DNA of 64,000 bases from Nostoc sp. NIES-4103 (lineage in GTDB: Bacteria > Cyanobacteriota > Cyanobacteriia > Cyanobacteriales > Nostocaceae): contig NZ_AP018288.1 in the NCBI RefSeq assembly GCF_002368335.1, positions 2,129,269-2,193,268 on the forward strand, written 5' to 3'. Shown piece after piece: positions 26,693 to 35,989 of the stretch. The notes below the pieces were generated by a model that was given only the letters and a program-made list of their open reading frames with translations, was not told the DNA's origin and did no database searches. Made by a program: the position numbers and the translations under genes. How positions within the stretch are numbered: position 1 is the stretch's first letter; each line of letters starts with the position of its first letter.

Positions 26693-27208
26693 TTGGCAGC
26701 ATCAATTCAAGCAGTACTCAAAGGACAAATAACTTTGGAGAACAAGGAAAAATTTTTAAGTTTTAATTTAGGAGTAAGGGATACAGCAGTAATTGCTTTA
26801 CAGCACATTACAGAAGTTGTGCAAGTATCATTGACAGAAATATGTCACGTTCCGCAGATGCCTAGTTGTGTTTTGGGTATATACAACTGGCGCGGCGAGA
26901 TGCTTTGGTTAGTTGATACAGAGGAGATGCTTGGTTATCCATCATTTTCTCAAGGAGTAAATTTGCTTTCAAAAATGATGGCTATTGTCTTAGAAATTGA
27001 AGGCAAATATTTGGGACTGTTGGTGCGGCAATTCATGGATATTGAATGGCTAGATGATAGTCAAATCAAATCCCCATCTGGTGAGTTATTTTACCCAGAA
27101 ATGTCACCTTTTTTGCGAGGATATTTTATTAACCAAGCTGAAGACATGATGTTCAGTTTGGATGCAGTAGCGATTATCCAATCTCCGATGTGGGCTATTC
27201 ATAATTGA
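26693..27208 (+). CDS. pixI: CheW-type coupling protein (PixI-like)
   Basis: A CheW-domain protein of about 171 residues. Typical features are the beta-barrel pattern with VRDTAVIALQHITEVVQVSLTEICHVPQMPSCVLGIYNWRGEML near residues 27-70 (the G-hydrophobic-NWRG box). It links the receptor PixJ to the kinase PixL. No in-frame ATG is available. The likely start is the TTG at 26693; an ATG five bases upstream is in another frame. The hairpin downstream at 27243-27272 could end the pixH-pixI transcript. Confidence 0.85.
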   Translation: MAASIQAVLKGQITLENKEKFLSFNLGVRDTAVIALQHITEVVQVSLTEICHVPQMPSCVLGIYNWRGEMLWLVDTEEMLGYPSFSQGVNLLSKMMAIVLEIEGKYLGLLVRQFMDIEWLDDSQIKSPSGELFYPEMSPFLRGYFINQAEDMMFSLDAVAIIQSPMWAIHN

Positions 27209-27242
27209 CTAGGATTTTGCACTCTTCCCGAACAATTAGAAG

Positions 27243-27272
27243 TCGCGGTTAAACAAACATAGCCGCGATTTT
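27243..27272 (+). terminator. Hairpin between pixI and pixJ
   Basis: TCGCGG (27243-27248) pairs with CCGCGA (27263-27268) and is followed by TTTTAAT. It lies 34 bases past the pixI stop. If it works, pixJ needs its own promoter within the next 160 bases. Confidence 0.5.
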
Positions 27273-27434
27273 AATCGTTAGTTTAGGTACCACGAGTGAG
27301 TTAACGAACTGGTAAGACATTCTTGTACAGAGAGTATTGTAGTATTCATACTAAATGTGAATTTTCAACTATAGATGTCATGTAATGTCTAATTAAAATT
27401 CATACATTAAACATCAAAATTGAGGTTTTTTAAA

Positions 27435-30400
27435 ATGACGATCGCCTACCATAACAGCCAAGATAACCAAGATATATTCACTGATTTAAATCAGAATGAT
27501 AATAACGTAAAAATAGCCAATATTGCAAGTGATGAAATTGCTGGTTTAAATACAATTACTCACGATTTTAAAACTTGGCGGCGGCAGTTGCAAGAAATTA
27601 CTACTCACATGCGCCAAGCTACAGAGATAGATACGCTACTGAAAGTTACCGTCGCACAAGTTAGAGAAAAAATTGCTTGCGATCGCGCCTTAATTTATCA
27701 ATTCACTTCTTTTGATTCTGGTACTGTTTTAGTCGAATCTAGAACTCTTGGTTGGACACCTATTCAAGGCGAAACTATTCCCGGAATTGTTTTTGGTTCG
27801 TATACCAATCAAGACTATTTAGAACCAATAGCGATTGACGATGTTAATCAGATACAACTTACGCCATACCAAAAACAACTGCTAGATAAATTTCAGATCA
27901 AATCAAGTTTAAGTTTACCAATTGTCATAGAAGGTAAAGTTTGGGGCTTATTAGTAGTCAATCATTGTTCTGTATCACGGCAATGGCAGGAGATGGAAAT
28001 TGCCCTACTATCTCAAATTACCACAGAACTAGCTTACAAATCGCAGACTTTTGAATTTCAACAAGAACTGCAAAAACGCATATTGGCAAAAAAATCAGTA
28101 GCTAAGGTTATTGACAAAATTCTCCACTTAGCAAATATCGATAAAATTTTCCAGACAACCACTCAAGAAATTCGCCAATTACTCAGATGCGATCGCGTCG
28201 GTGTTTATCGCTTCAATTCAGACTGGAGTGGTCAATTTGTCGCTGAATCAGTGGGACATAACTGGGTAAAGATGGTGACTCCTGAGTTTTTTATGGTTTG
28301 GGAAGATACCCACTTACAAGAAACCCAAGGAGGACGTTATGCCAAAGGCGAAACCCTTGTAATTAATGATATTTATCAAGCAGGTCATGCTCAATGCCAC
28401 ATTGATATTTTAGAACAGTATGAAATGAAGGCTTACATTATTGCCCCCATTTTTACAGGAGAAAAATTATGGGGGTTATTAGGAGCTTATCAAAATTCCG
28501 GCCCTCGTAATTGGCAAGCTTGGGAAGAAACGGTTGTGACTCAGATTGCCTTACAATTTGGTGTGGCTATTTCTCAAAGAGAATATGTAGAAAAAGCGGA
28601 TCAAAAATCTGAGCAATTAACTCAGATAATTGAGCAAGAACAAGCTTTTACCAAAATAGCCAACCGCATCCGCCAATCCTTAGATGTGCAAAATATTTTC
28701 AAAATCACCACTCAAGAAGTACGGCACTTGTTACGATGCGATCGCGTATCTGTTTTTCGTTTCAATCCTGATTGGAGTGGTGAATTTGTCGCCGAGTCAG
28801 TAGGTAATAATTGGCCCAAATTAGTAGCCCCTGATATTAGAACAGTTTGGGCAGATACTTACTTACAAGAAAATGATGGAGGTCGTTATAGCAAAGGTGA
28901 TAGTTGTGTCGCCAATAATATTTATCAAATGGGCTATTCTTCTTGCCACATCGAAAGATTAGAACAGCTGGAAATTAAATCTCATGTAATTGTACCAGTA
29001 TTCACTGGTGAACAATTATGGGGCTTGTTAGCAGCTTATCAAAACACAGACTTTCGTGAATGGCAAGCTTGGGAAATCAACTTTATAGTTCAGATTGGTT
29101 TGCAATTTGGTATAGCTTTATCACAAGCAGAATATCTCGAACAAGTGCGGGTGAAATCTAAGCAACTACTTCAAATAGCTGAACAAGAAAAAGCTGTCAC
29201 CAAGATTATTAACCGGATGCGGCAATCATTGGATATAGAAGATATCTTCAAGATTACCACTCAAGAAGTGCGGCAATTACTACGCAGCGATCGCGTAGCT
29301 ATTTATCGCTTTAAGTCTGACTGGAGTGGTAAATTTGTAGCTGAATCGGTAGGTAATAATTGGGTCAAAATTATCAGTCCTGATTTCAAATCAGTCTGGG
29401 AAGATACCTACTTACAAGAAAATCAGGGAGGTCGATATGTTAGAGGTGATAACTTCGTAGTTAATGACATCTATAAAGCAAATTTAGCTCCCTGCCACAT
29501 TGAGATTTTAGAACAGTTTGAAGCTAAATCTTATGTAGTAGTTCCGGTATTTTCTGGAGAACAATTGTGGGGCTTACTAGCAACTTATCAAAATTCTGCT
29601 TCTCGCCATTGGGAAGAATCGGAAGTCAGCTTATTAGCACGTATTGGTGACCAGTTAGGACTAGCATTACAACAAATTGAATATCTGCAACAACTACAGG
29701 GACAGTCAGCCAAATTAGCAGAAGCCGCAGCTAGGGAAAAAGCCGCCAAGGAGTTATTGCAACAAAGATCTATTCAACTTCTCACAGCCCTCAGACCTGC
29801 ACTCAACGGTGACTTGACAGTACGTGCGCCAATTACAGAAGACGAACTAGGCACTATCGCCGATGCTTACAATAATACCTTGCAAGCGCTGCGAAAAATT
29901 GTTATCCAAGTGCAAGCAGCCGCCCAAAAAGTTGCCCAAACTTCTGGTAATAGCGATGCTTCCCTAGCAGCACTGACTAATCTGGCAAAACAACAGTCTG
30001 ATGATATTACTCAAGCCTTGAGCGAGATTCAACAGATGGTAGACTCCACTCAAGCTGTGGTGGCTAACGCCGAGTTGGTGCAAGCAGCAGTGCAACAAGC
30101 CAACCAAACTGTAGAGTCTGGCGATACTGCGATGAACCTGACAGTCAAAGCCATCCAAGGAATTCGCGAAACCGTCGCCCAAACCAGCAAAAAGATTAAA
30201 CGCCTCAGCGAATCATCACAAAAAATCTCCAAAGTGGTGAATTTGATCAGTAATTTTGCCACACAGACAAACGTACTGGCTTTAAATGCAGCTATCGAAG
30301 CCACTCGTGCAGGTGAATATGGCAAAGGCTTTGCTGTTGTAGCTGATGAAGTGCGTTCATTGTCTCGCCAGTCAGCAGCAGCAACCATCGAAATTGAAAA

Positions 30401-30743
30401 ATTAGTCCAGGAGATTCAAGCAGAAACTGGGGAGGTGGCAGTAGCGATGGAAGTAGGTATTCAGCAAGTAGTAGAAGGTACAAATCTTGTCAGTGAAACA
30501 CGGCAAAACTTGAATGCGATCGTTTCTGCAACAGCCGAAATTAGTCAATTAATCCAACAAATTACCGCAGCCACCCATCAACAAATGGGGCAATCGGTGA
30601 CAGTGACAACATCAATGAAAGAGGTAGCAGAAATTGCTGACAAGACCTTTGCTGAATCTCAACAAATTGCCACCGTCTTTCAAGAATTATCAGGAATGGC
30701 ACAAGATTTGTTAACGACTGCGAGTAAGTTTAAAGTCAACTGA
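27435..30743 (+). CDS. pixJ: Phototaxis receptor with three tandem cyanobacteriochrome GAF domains (PixJ-like)
   Basis: A protein of 1102 residues from the ATG at 27435 (GAGG ten bases upstream; a TTG five codons earlier is less likely). GAF1 (about 55-200) lacks the chromophore cysteine. GAF2, GAF3 and GAF4 each carry the Cys-His pair of bilin-binding cyanobacteriochromes: CHIDILEQYE (Cys near 321), CHIERLEQLE (near 504) and CHIEILEQFE (near 687). Each also keeps the W-x-DT-(Y/H)LQE block with the aspartate and tryptophan of the red/green group. A HAMP-like region and a methyl-accepting signalling domain with NVLALNAAIEATRAGEYGKGFAVVA-type hairpin sequence follow. No membrane segment is visible, so it is probably cytosolic, as for PixJ of Anabaena. 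It senses light and signals through PixI and PixL to the pili. Confidence 0.92.
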   Translation: MTIAYHNSQDNQDIFTDLNQNDNNVKIANIASDEIAGLNTITHDFKTWRRQLQEITTHMRQATEIDTLLKVTVAQVREKIACDRALIYQFTSFDSGTVLVESRTLGWTPIQGETIPGIVFGSYTNQDYLEPIAIDDVNQIQLTPYQKQLLDKFQIKSSLSLPIVIEGKVWGLLVVNHCSVSRQWQEMEIALLSQITTELAYKSQTFEFQQELQKRILAKKSVAKVIDKILHLANIDKIFQTTTQEIRQLLRCDRVGVYRFNSDWSGQFVAESVGHNWVKMVTPEFFMVWEDTHLQETQGGRYAKGETLVINDIYQAGHAQCHIDILEQYEMKAYIIAPIFTGEKLWGLLGAYQNSGPRNWQAWEETVVTQIALQFGVAISQREYVEKADQKSEQLTQIIEQEQAFTKIANRIRQSLDVQNIFKITTQEVRHLLRCDRVSVFRFNPDWSGEFVAESVGNNWPKLVAPDIRTVWADTYLQENDGGRYSKGDSCVANNIYQMGYSSCHIERLEQLEIKSHVIVPVFTGEQLWGLLAAYQNTDFREWQAWEINFIVQIGLQFGIALSQAEYLEQVRVKSKQLLQIAEQEKAVTKIINRMRQSLDIEDIFKITTQEVRQLLRSDRVAIYRFKSDWSGKFVAESVGNNWVKIISPDFKSVWEDTYLQENQGGRYVRGDNFVVNDIYKANLAPCHIEILEQFEAKSYVVVPVFSGEQLWGLLATYQNSASRHWEESEVSLLARIGDQLGLALQQIEYLQQLQGQSAKLAEAAAREKAAKELLQQRSIQLLTALRPALNGDLTVRAPITEDELGTIADAYNNTLQALRKIVIQVQAAAQKVAQTSGNSDASLAALTNLAKQQSDDITQALSEIQQMVDSTQAVVANAELVQAAVQQANQTVESGDTAMNLTVKAIQGIRETVAQTSKKIKRLSESSQKISKVVNLISNFATQTNVLALNAAIEATRAGEYGKGFAVVADEVRSLSRQSAAATIEIEKLVQEIQAETGEVAVAMEVGIQQVVEGTNLVSETRQNLNAIVSATAEISQLIQQITAATHQQMGQSVTVTTSMKEVAEIADKTFAESQQIATVFQELSGMAQDLLTTASKFKVN

Positions 30744-30899
30744 AAAAAAGTTAAAAGTTAGGAGTTATGATTTAGGAGTTATGAGTCATGTAGTCAGAGC
30801 ATTTATTGGATAAATGTTGGCTTTATGCATCAAGTTGGTAATGCTTTGCTTACTCTTTACCTAACTATGAGATTTCAGTTATAAATAGTAGGAGAGTCA

Positions 30900-31250
30900 A
30901 TGACAGAAAGTATTATTCAACAAAAAACTTTTCAATTTGCTTTGAAAGTTATTAACCTATATATGAAACTGCAAGATCAGCGAGAATATGTGCTTTCTAA
31001 GCAGTTACTAAGAAGTGGGACAAGTATTGGTGCAAATGTCGAAGAAGCTAGCGGGGGTCAAAGTAGAAAGGATTTCTTGGCAAAAATGTATATTGCATAC
31101 AAAGAAGCTAGGGAAACTAAATATTGGCTAAGGTTGTTACAACATTCTCAGCTAGTAAATATTGATTTCACAAATGAACTCACTGATACAGATGAAATCA
31201 TTAGGATTTTGAGTTCCATAGTGAAGACAACTGAAAAATCAATCAAATAA
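30900..31250 (+). CDS. Four-helix bundle protein (S23/IVP family)
   Basis: The 116-residue protein matches the small family first seen in 23S rRNA intervening sequences: FQFALKVINLYMKL, LSKQLLRSGTSIGANVEEASGGQSRKDFLAKMYIAYKEARET and YWLRLL are its hallmarks. Function is unknown; members form homopentameric four-helix bundles. It has a good ribosome-binding site (AGGAGAG). It stands between pixJ and pixL, which are otherwise adjacent in this kind of cluster, and is flanked by TAGGAGTTA on the left and an inverted AACTCCT array on the right. This suggests it was inserted into the cluster. No link with phototaxis is known. Confidence 0.88.
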   Translation: MTESIIQQKTFQFALKVINLYMKLQDQREYVLSKQLLRSGTSIGANVEEASGGQSRKDFLAKMYIAYKEARETKYWLRLLQHSQLVNIDFTNELTDTDEIIRILSSIVKTTEKSIK

Positions 31251-31271
31251 GTAACTCCTAACTCCTCTACA

Positions 31272-31399
31272 GGCGGGTAGGGCACACATATCTTGCTACT
31301 AATTGAATTAGATTGCAAAACCCGCCCTTACAACTCCTAACTCCTAACTCCTAACTCCTAACTCCTAACTCCTAACTCCTAACTCCTAACTCCTAACTC
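31272..31399. repeat. Hairpin plus AACTCCT heptamer array before pixL
   Basis: GGCGGGT (31272-31278) pairs with ACCCGCC (31320-31326). Then about ten AACTCCT heptamers run from 31332 to 31399, ending 8 bases before the pixL ATG. The array occupies the place of the pixL ribosome-binding site and contains no purine-rich Shine-Dalgarno sequence on the coding strand. Confidence 0.8.
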
Positions 31400-31406
31400 T
31401 CAATTT

Positions 31407-34400
31407 ATGATTACAGACACAGAAATTCGTGAACAAGGTTATCTGTATTTTCTAGCAGAAGCACCAGAATTAGTACAAAATATCGAGCAAGAACTCTTTA
31501 GTTTGTTGGAAGATTATAGTATTGCCAAAGTACATAATCTGATGCGGGCAACTCATACAATTAAAGGTGGAGCTGCTAATGTTGGGCTAGAAATAATTAT
31601 GATGATAGCCCATTCTTTAGAAGATGTATTTAAGGCATTATATAGCCCAGAAGTGGTAGTTGACGCTGAATTACAAACGCTCTTGCTACAAGCTTATGAA
31701 TGTTTGAATTTAGCACTAACTAAAGAATTAACAGGAAGTACTGTAAATGATGAAGAAATTATTCGCCGGGCAACTTCAGTTTTTGCAGAATTACAAGAAA
31801 AACTAGGAGATGCTTTCGGCAATGATAATCATATCCCCACTTCTGAAGAATTGGGTTTTGATATTGTTCAATCTATTTTTGAAGTAGGAGTACAACAACG
31901 ATTAGAAAGTCTTGCACAAGCCATTAGCAATCCTCCAGATCAAACTAATTTCAGAAATTGTTTAGTTTCGCAAGCTGAGGTATTTCTTGGTCTGGCAGAA
32001 TCTTTAAATTTACCGGGATTGGGAGAAATTGCCCAAACAATTATTACAGCGCTGCAAGTAAATCCTCACCAGGTATACCAAATTGCAGAAGTTGGCTTAG
32101 CAGATTTACAGCAAGCACAAAAACAAGTATTAGCAGGCGATCGCGCTTCTGGTGGAACACCTTCTCCAGCTTTACAAAAACTCGCAGGAGTTATACAGGA
32201 TAAGTTATCTGTAGCATCACAAGAAGATTCGTCTACTACGTCAGATAGCACAACTATCAATCCTGTGTCTGTAACTATTGGAGAAGAATTTTACGAATTT
32301 TTGACTGTATCTGGAAACACTAAAAATGAGCGGATTAAACCCACAACTGCCAAGTTGTATTTAAAAGTAATTCAGTATATTTTAGGTTGGTTTAATCATG
32401 AAATGGAAATTCCCGAGTCAGAACTTGCTTTGACTCTACTTATTTCCAACAAAACTGAAGAACCTTCATTTATTTATATTGAAACCTGGTTAAATAAATT
32501 TCTTGATTTTGTTCGAGATGCAGAAGATAAATACAATCTTGGTCTTTATCGACAAGGTATGATTTTAATCATCCTACTTGCTGTTGTAAAATTTCAATAT
32601 TCTCTGAATAAAAACGAGAACAATTTTGTTTTGATACAAACTCTACAAAATAAAATTAGTCAACTAGCAAAAGAGTATAAAAAATATCCTCCTGTAACTG
32701 CTAAAGAAAAAAATTGGCTTGAGAATCCTAAGTTACAAAAACTATTATTTTTGAAAAAAATCTTGACTCCTGTCTCATCTCCAGATGATAGTTTGTTAGA
32801 GGCGATCTGGGGAGGTGAAACTCATCAAGACATTACTGATGAAGTCGAAACTAAGCAGCTTCAAGACAAAGTTCAAATTGATAATTCTTTAGAAATAGTT
32901 GAACCTGGGATTGCAAACGAGCAACACATTACGAATATTCCTGTTTCAGCTATCACAAACAATAAACCAATAGAAGATAAATCTCAAGCTACTAAAAGTA
33001 AAAATTCTCGGCAAAGTTCATTTATTCGTGTAGATACAGAAGGACTACAACACATCAATTATCTAGCAGGAGAATTGCTAATTCACCAGAAACGACGGAC
33101 TTTACATGATGAACAGATCCAAGAAATAATTGAGCAATTATTGCAGCGACTTACCAGACATCAAGAAACTTTAAATCAATTACGTGATTTACCATTACAG
33201 AGACAAAGTTTTACATCCCAATCCACACAAAATTTTGCAAGTGTGAAATTTGATTCTCTAGAAATGGATGTATATACAGAATTCAATTTAACTTTACACG
33301 AAAGCATCGAAGAAACATTACAACTACATGAAACCACAGAGTCTCTTGACTTACTCCTCAAGCAAGCTATTCATATTAGTAATGCAAAACAGAATTTAGC
33401 TTTTAGCATCATCGATAATTTAGTAGAAGCAAGAATGTTGCCATTGGGTAATATCTTGAATCGCTTTCCCCAAATGCTTAAAAAGCTGGCAAATGTTTAT
33501 AATAAACTCGTAGAATTAAAATTAACTGGGACGGCAGTGCTAGTGGATAAAGCTATAGCTGAAAAGCTTTATGAACCTTTATTGCACCTAGTACGTAACG
33601 CTTTTGATCACGGTATTGAATCTCCACAAGTTCGTCAGCAAAATGGCAAATCAGAACAAGGCTTAATCGAAATTCGTGCCTATCATCAAGGAAGTCAAAC
33701 TATTATTGAAGTTCGTGATGATGGACAAGGGTTAAACTTAGAAAAAATTCGCAGAAAAGCTCTTGAACTGTATCCCATCCAAAGTGAAGATAAAGCTAGA
33801 AATTATGCTGCTCATCTAACTGAAGCTGAACTATTAGATTTAATGTTTTCACCCGGATTTACTACTGTTGATAAGGTAAGCGAAATTTCGGGACGTGGTA
33901 TAGGTTTAGATATTGTGCGTTCACAGTTGCAAGCACTGAATGGCTCAGTTTCAGTTCAATTTTTGCCGAACCGAGGCACAACCTTTGTACTTAAAATTCC
34001 TTTTTCTATGACCACAGATAAATTAATGTTAGTCCAAGCTGGGGGTGTTGTTTATGCTTTACTTTTGGATAGTATCGAAAAAATATTGATACCCTCATCT
34101 CAACAAATTAAAGAGTTTGAAGGGAAAAAAGTCTTGCATTGGAATACAGACCAAAATGAGGCTATGGTCAGCCTTCATCAACTTTCAGACTTGATGTATT
34201 ATAAAGGTTCGTTTTCTCCTAGTGCGACTTTATCTAGTACATCAATTACTCATGAGCAACAAGATATGAGCAATCCTGTGCTTTTGCTGCGGCGAAATCA
34301 AGGTATTTTTGGTTTAGAAATTGACCAAATAATTGGTGAACAAGAATTGGTAATTAGACCTTTAGGAAATGCGATCGCTCCCCCAAAATATATTTATGGT

Positions 34401-35027
34401 TGTAGTAGTTTAGCTAATGGTAATCTTATTTTAGTGATTGACGGTGCGTTACTGCTGGAGTCTAACGAGAAGCAAGCAACTCTTGATATGGCAGCACTAC
34501 CAACTGCTTATTCTGCTAATAAAAATACCTTGCAGATGTCAGGTTCTACTACTCCATCCATACCGCTACTTACTGCCTCTACTGCCACAGATACCATAGA
34601 AAAACAACCAATTCAGTCTACACCAAAAGTAGTGTTGATAGTAGATGACGCGATTAGTTTGCGACAAACCCTCTCTCTCACCTTGCAAAAATCTGGCTAT
34701 CAAGTAATACAAGCACAAAATGGTGTAGAAGCTTTAGAACAGTTGCAGCGGTATCCCGACATTCAAGTGGTGATTTCCGATTTAGAGATGCCACGAATGA
34801 ATGGTTTTGAGTTATTAGGTAATCTCCGTCAAAATCCCAATTTTGTCAAAATGCCTGTAGTGATTCTCACTTCGCGTAGTGCTAATAAACATCGCCAACT
34901 GGCACAAGAGTTAGGCGCACATGCTTACTTAACTAAACCTTATTTAGAGCATGAGTTTCTCTCTACTATCGAAGCGTTAGTTAATCAAGATGTGAAGAAT
35001 CTAACTACTTTAGTGATGAATTATTAA
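31407..35027 (+). CDS. pixL: CheA-type hybrid histidine kinase (PixL-like)
   Basis: A 1206-residue CheA-type kinase. Hpt domain: HTIKGGAAN with the phospho-histidine at residue 50. A long low-similarity region spans about 130-530. The dimerisation/catalytic core follows: N-box HLVRNAFDHGIE near 727, G1 box VRDDGQGL and G2 box GRGIGLDIV near 830. A CheW-like domain occupies about 865-1025 and a C-terminal receiver starts near 1075 (VLIVDDA, phosphoacceptor aspartate in VVISDLEMPRMNG, lysine in LTKP). It phosphorylates PixG and PixH in response to PixJ. The ATG follows directly on a heptamer array without a clear Shine-Dalgarno sequence. The region from about 290 to 410 (TTAKLYLKVIQYILGWF...) is unusual and resembles no CheA domain that I know. 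Confidence 0.92.
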   Translation: MITDTEIREQGYLYFLAEAPELVQNIEQELFSLLEDYSIAKVHNLMRATHTIKGGAANVGLEIIMMIAHSLEDVFKALYSPEVVVDAELQTLLLQAYECLNLALTKELTGSTVNDEEIIRRATSVFAELQEKLGDAFGNDNHIPTSEELGFDIVQSIFEVGVQQRLESLAQAISNPPDQTNFRNCLVSQAEVFLGLAESLNLPGLGEIAQTIITALQVNPHQVYQIAEVGLADLQQAQKQVLAGDRASGGTPSPALQKLAGVIQDKLSVASQEDSSTTSDSTTINPVSVTIGEEFYEFLTVSGNTKNERIKPTTAKLYLKVIQYILGWFNHEMEIPESELALTLLISNKTEEPSFIYIETWLNKFLDFVRDAEDKYNLGLYRQGMILIILLAVVKFQYSLNKNENNFVLIQTLQNKISQLAKEYKKYPPVTAKEKNWLENPKLQKLLFLKKILTPVSSPDDSLLEAIWGGETHQDITDEVETKQLQDKVQIDNSLEIVEPGIANEQHITNIPVSAITNNKPIEDKSQATKSKNSRQSSFIRVDTEGLQHINYLAGELLIHQKRRTLHDEQIQEIIEQLLQRLTRHQETLNQLRDLPLQRQSFTSQSTQNFASVKFDSLEMDVYTEFNLTLHESIEETLQLHETTESLDLLLKQAIHISNAKQNLAFSIIDNLVEARMLPLGNILNRFPQMLKKLANVYNKLVELKLTGTAVLVDKAIAEKLYEPLLHLVRNAFDHGIESPQVRQQNGKSEQGLIEIRAYHQGSQTIIEVRDDGQGLNLEKIRRKALELYPIQSEDKARNYAAHLTEAELLDLMFSPGFTTVDKVSEISGRGIGLDIVRSQLQALNGSVSVQFLPNRGTTFVLKIPFSMTTDKLMLVQAGGVVYALLLDSIEKILIPSSQQIKEFEGKKVLHWNTDQNEAMVSLHQLSDLMYYKGSFSPSATLSSTSITHEQQDMSNPVLLLRRNQGIFGLEIDQIIGEQELVIRPLGNAIAPPKYIYGCSSLANGNLILVIDGALLLESNEKQATLDMAALPTAYSANKNTLQMSGSTTPSIPLLTASTATDTIEKQPIQSTPKVVLIVDDAISLRQTLSLTLQKSGYQVIQAQNGVEALEQLQRYPDIQVVISDLEMPRMNGFELLGNLRQNPNFVKMPVVILTSRSANKHRQLAQELGAHAYLTKPYLEHEFLSTIEALVNQDVKNLTTLVMNY

Positions 35028-35070
35028 TCATTAGACTTCTTGCATGAATCAAAATCCCTCTCCCTCTTAA

Positions 35071-35097
35071 CCTCCCTAGCCTAAAAGGCTAGGGAGG
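35071..35097 (+). terminator. Hairpin after pixL
   Basis: CCTCCCTAGCC and GGCTAGGGAGG form a perfect 11-bp stem with a five-base loop 44 bases after the pixL stop. There is no T run, so termination is uncertain; it may instead be a dispersed repeat. Confidence 0.45.
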
Positions 35098-35168
35098 AAC
35101 AAAATATGTGTTCTACCCAAGTGAAAACGGCTGTATTATTCAGCAGGTTCACACACCTTGAATTGTTG

Positions 35169-35204
35169 AGGGTGGGTTATGGCGCTAGCGCCATAACCCA
35201 CCCT
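35169..35204. repeat. Perfect 36-bp palindrome between convergent genes
   Basis: AGGGTGGGTTATGGCGCT followed at once by AGCGCCATAACCCACCCT, with no loop and no mismatch. It lies between pixL and the convergent exported-protein gene and could act as a bidirectional terminator or as a dispersed palindromic repeat. Confidence 0.8.
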
Positions 35205-35248
35205 ACTGGCGTGGCTTGGCTAAATTTGAATAAGACTCCAAACCCTTT

Positions 35249-35989
35249 CTAGGTACAGTTAACTGCTGAAGCCGAGTTCACTTTTGTTAAATCGCCAGTG
35301 AATATAACTGTGTATTTAAAAGGTGATGAACCAGTGCAAGTCATGGCATTTGTATTGGCGCGACGGGGACTAAACCACGAATCTGCCTGTACTGTCAAAT
35401 TTGTGCCATTCCATGACAAACTTTTGACAATTAAAGAGTTAGTCTTACCATCAGTTGGCTTTTTAGCAGAGAAAAAAGTGGCATAGTTAACGGTGCCATT
35501 GTCAGGATTAATACGGGCTATTACTGCGACTTTTGCACCACCGCCGCTGCCATAGCTAGACAGCCAGCGTCCAGTTGCAAAGCGTCGAAAATCATTACCA
35601 GTCTGGGTTCCAGTAGAGGTGAAAACGCCATACAAAACGCTTCCAGACCAAAGTAATCCATAGCCTGTGCCATCGTCAGCCGTTGTTTCGTAGTCACTGC
35701 GACACCATTTCTTAATACCATTATCGAAACGAATGATCCGAGGGTCTTTGTTGCTAGATGTAACTTGCTGATAACCAATATAAATACTTGTTTTCCCACT
35801 AACCACCCTAGGGCCATTTTTAGCTTTGATGGTTGCTTCACTGTCATTGCATGTAAATGCAACGCCTTTACTGACAGATGTCTGGACACTAGTTTGGGCA
35901 AAAACTTGAGGAATTGCTAAATCAGATCCCAATACTACTGATAGAAATAAAAATGCTAAATACTTGGGCAACTGGCGGTGATAAATCAT
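35249..35989 (-). CDS. Exported protein of unknown function
   Basis: A 246-residue protein with a signal peptide (YLAFLFLSVVLGSDLAIPQVFA, then QTSV). The mature protein is beta-rich and polar, with features such as SIYIGYQQVTSSNKDPRIIRF, GTGYGLLWSG and SSYGSGGGAKVAVIARINP, and three cysteines (FTCND, WCRSD, MTCTG) plus a C-terminal cysteine. The regular strands and WSGSVLYGVFT-type blocks suggest a beta-propeller or lectin-like fold, but no family is recognised. It is convergent with pixL. Confidence 0.65.
   Translation of the reverse strand: MIYHRQLPKYLAFLFLSVVLGSDLAIPQVFAQTSVQTSVSKGVAFTCNDSEATIKAKNGPRVVSGKTSIYIGYQQVTSSNKDPRIIRFDNGIKKWCRSDYETTADDGTGYGLLWSGSVLYGVFTSTGTQTGNDFRRFATGRWLSSYGSGGGAKVAVIARINPDNGTVNYATFFSAKKPTDGKTNSLIVKSLSWNGTNLTVQADSWFSPRRANTNAMTCTGSSPFKYTVIFTGDLTKVNSASAVNCT

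Noticed and set aside
30050..30483. Antisense frames opposite the PixJ signalling domain
   Set aside because: Shadows of the strongly conserved methyl-accepting region, with no start signals.
31332..31399. AACTCCT array considered as a CRISPR or CRISPR-like array
   Set aside because: It is an uninterrupted heptamer array without spacers.
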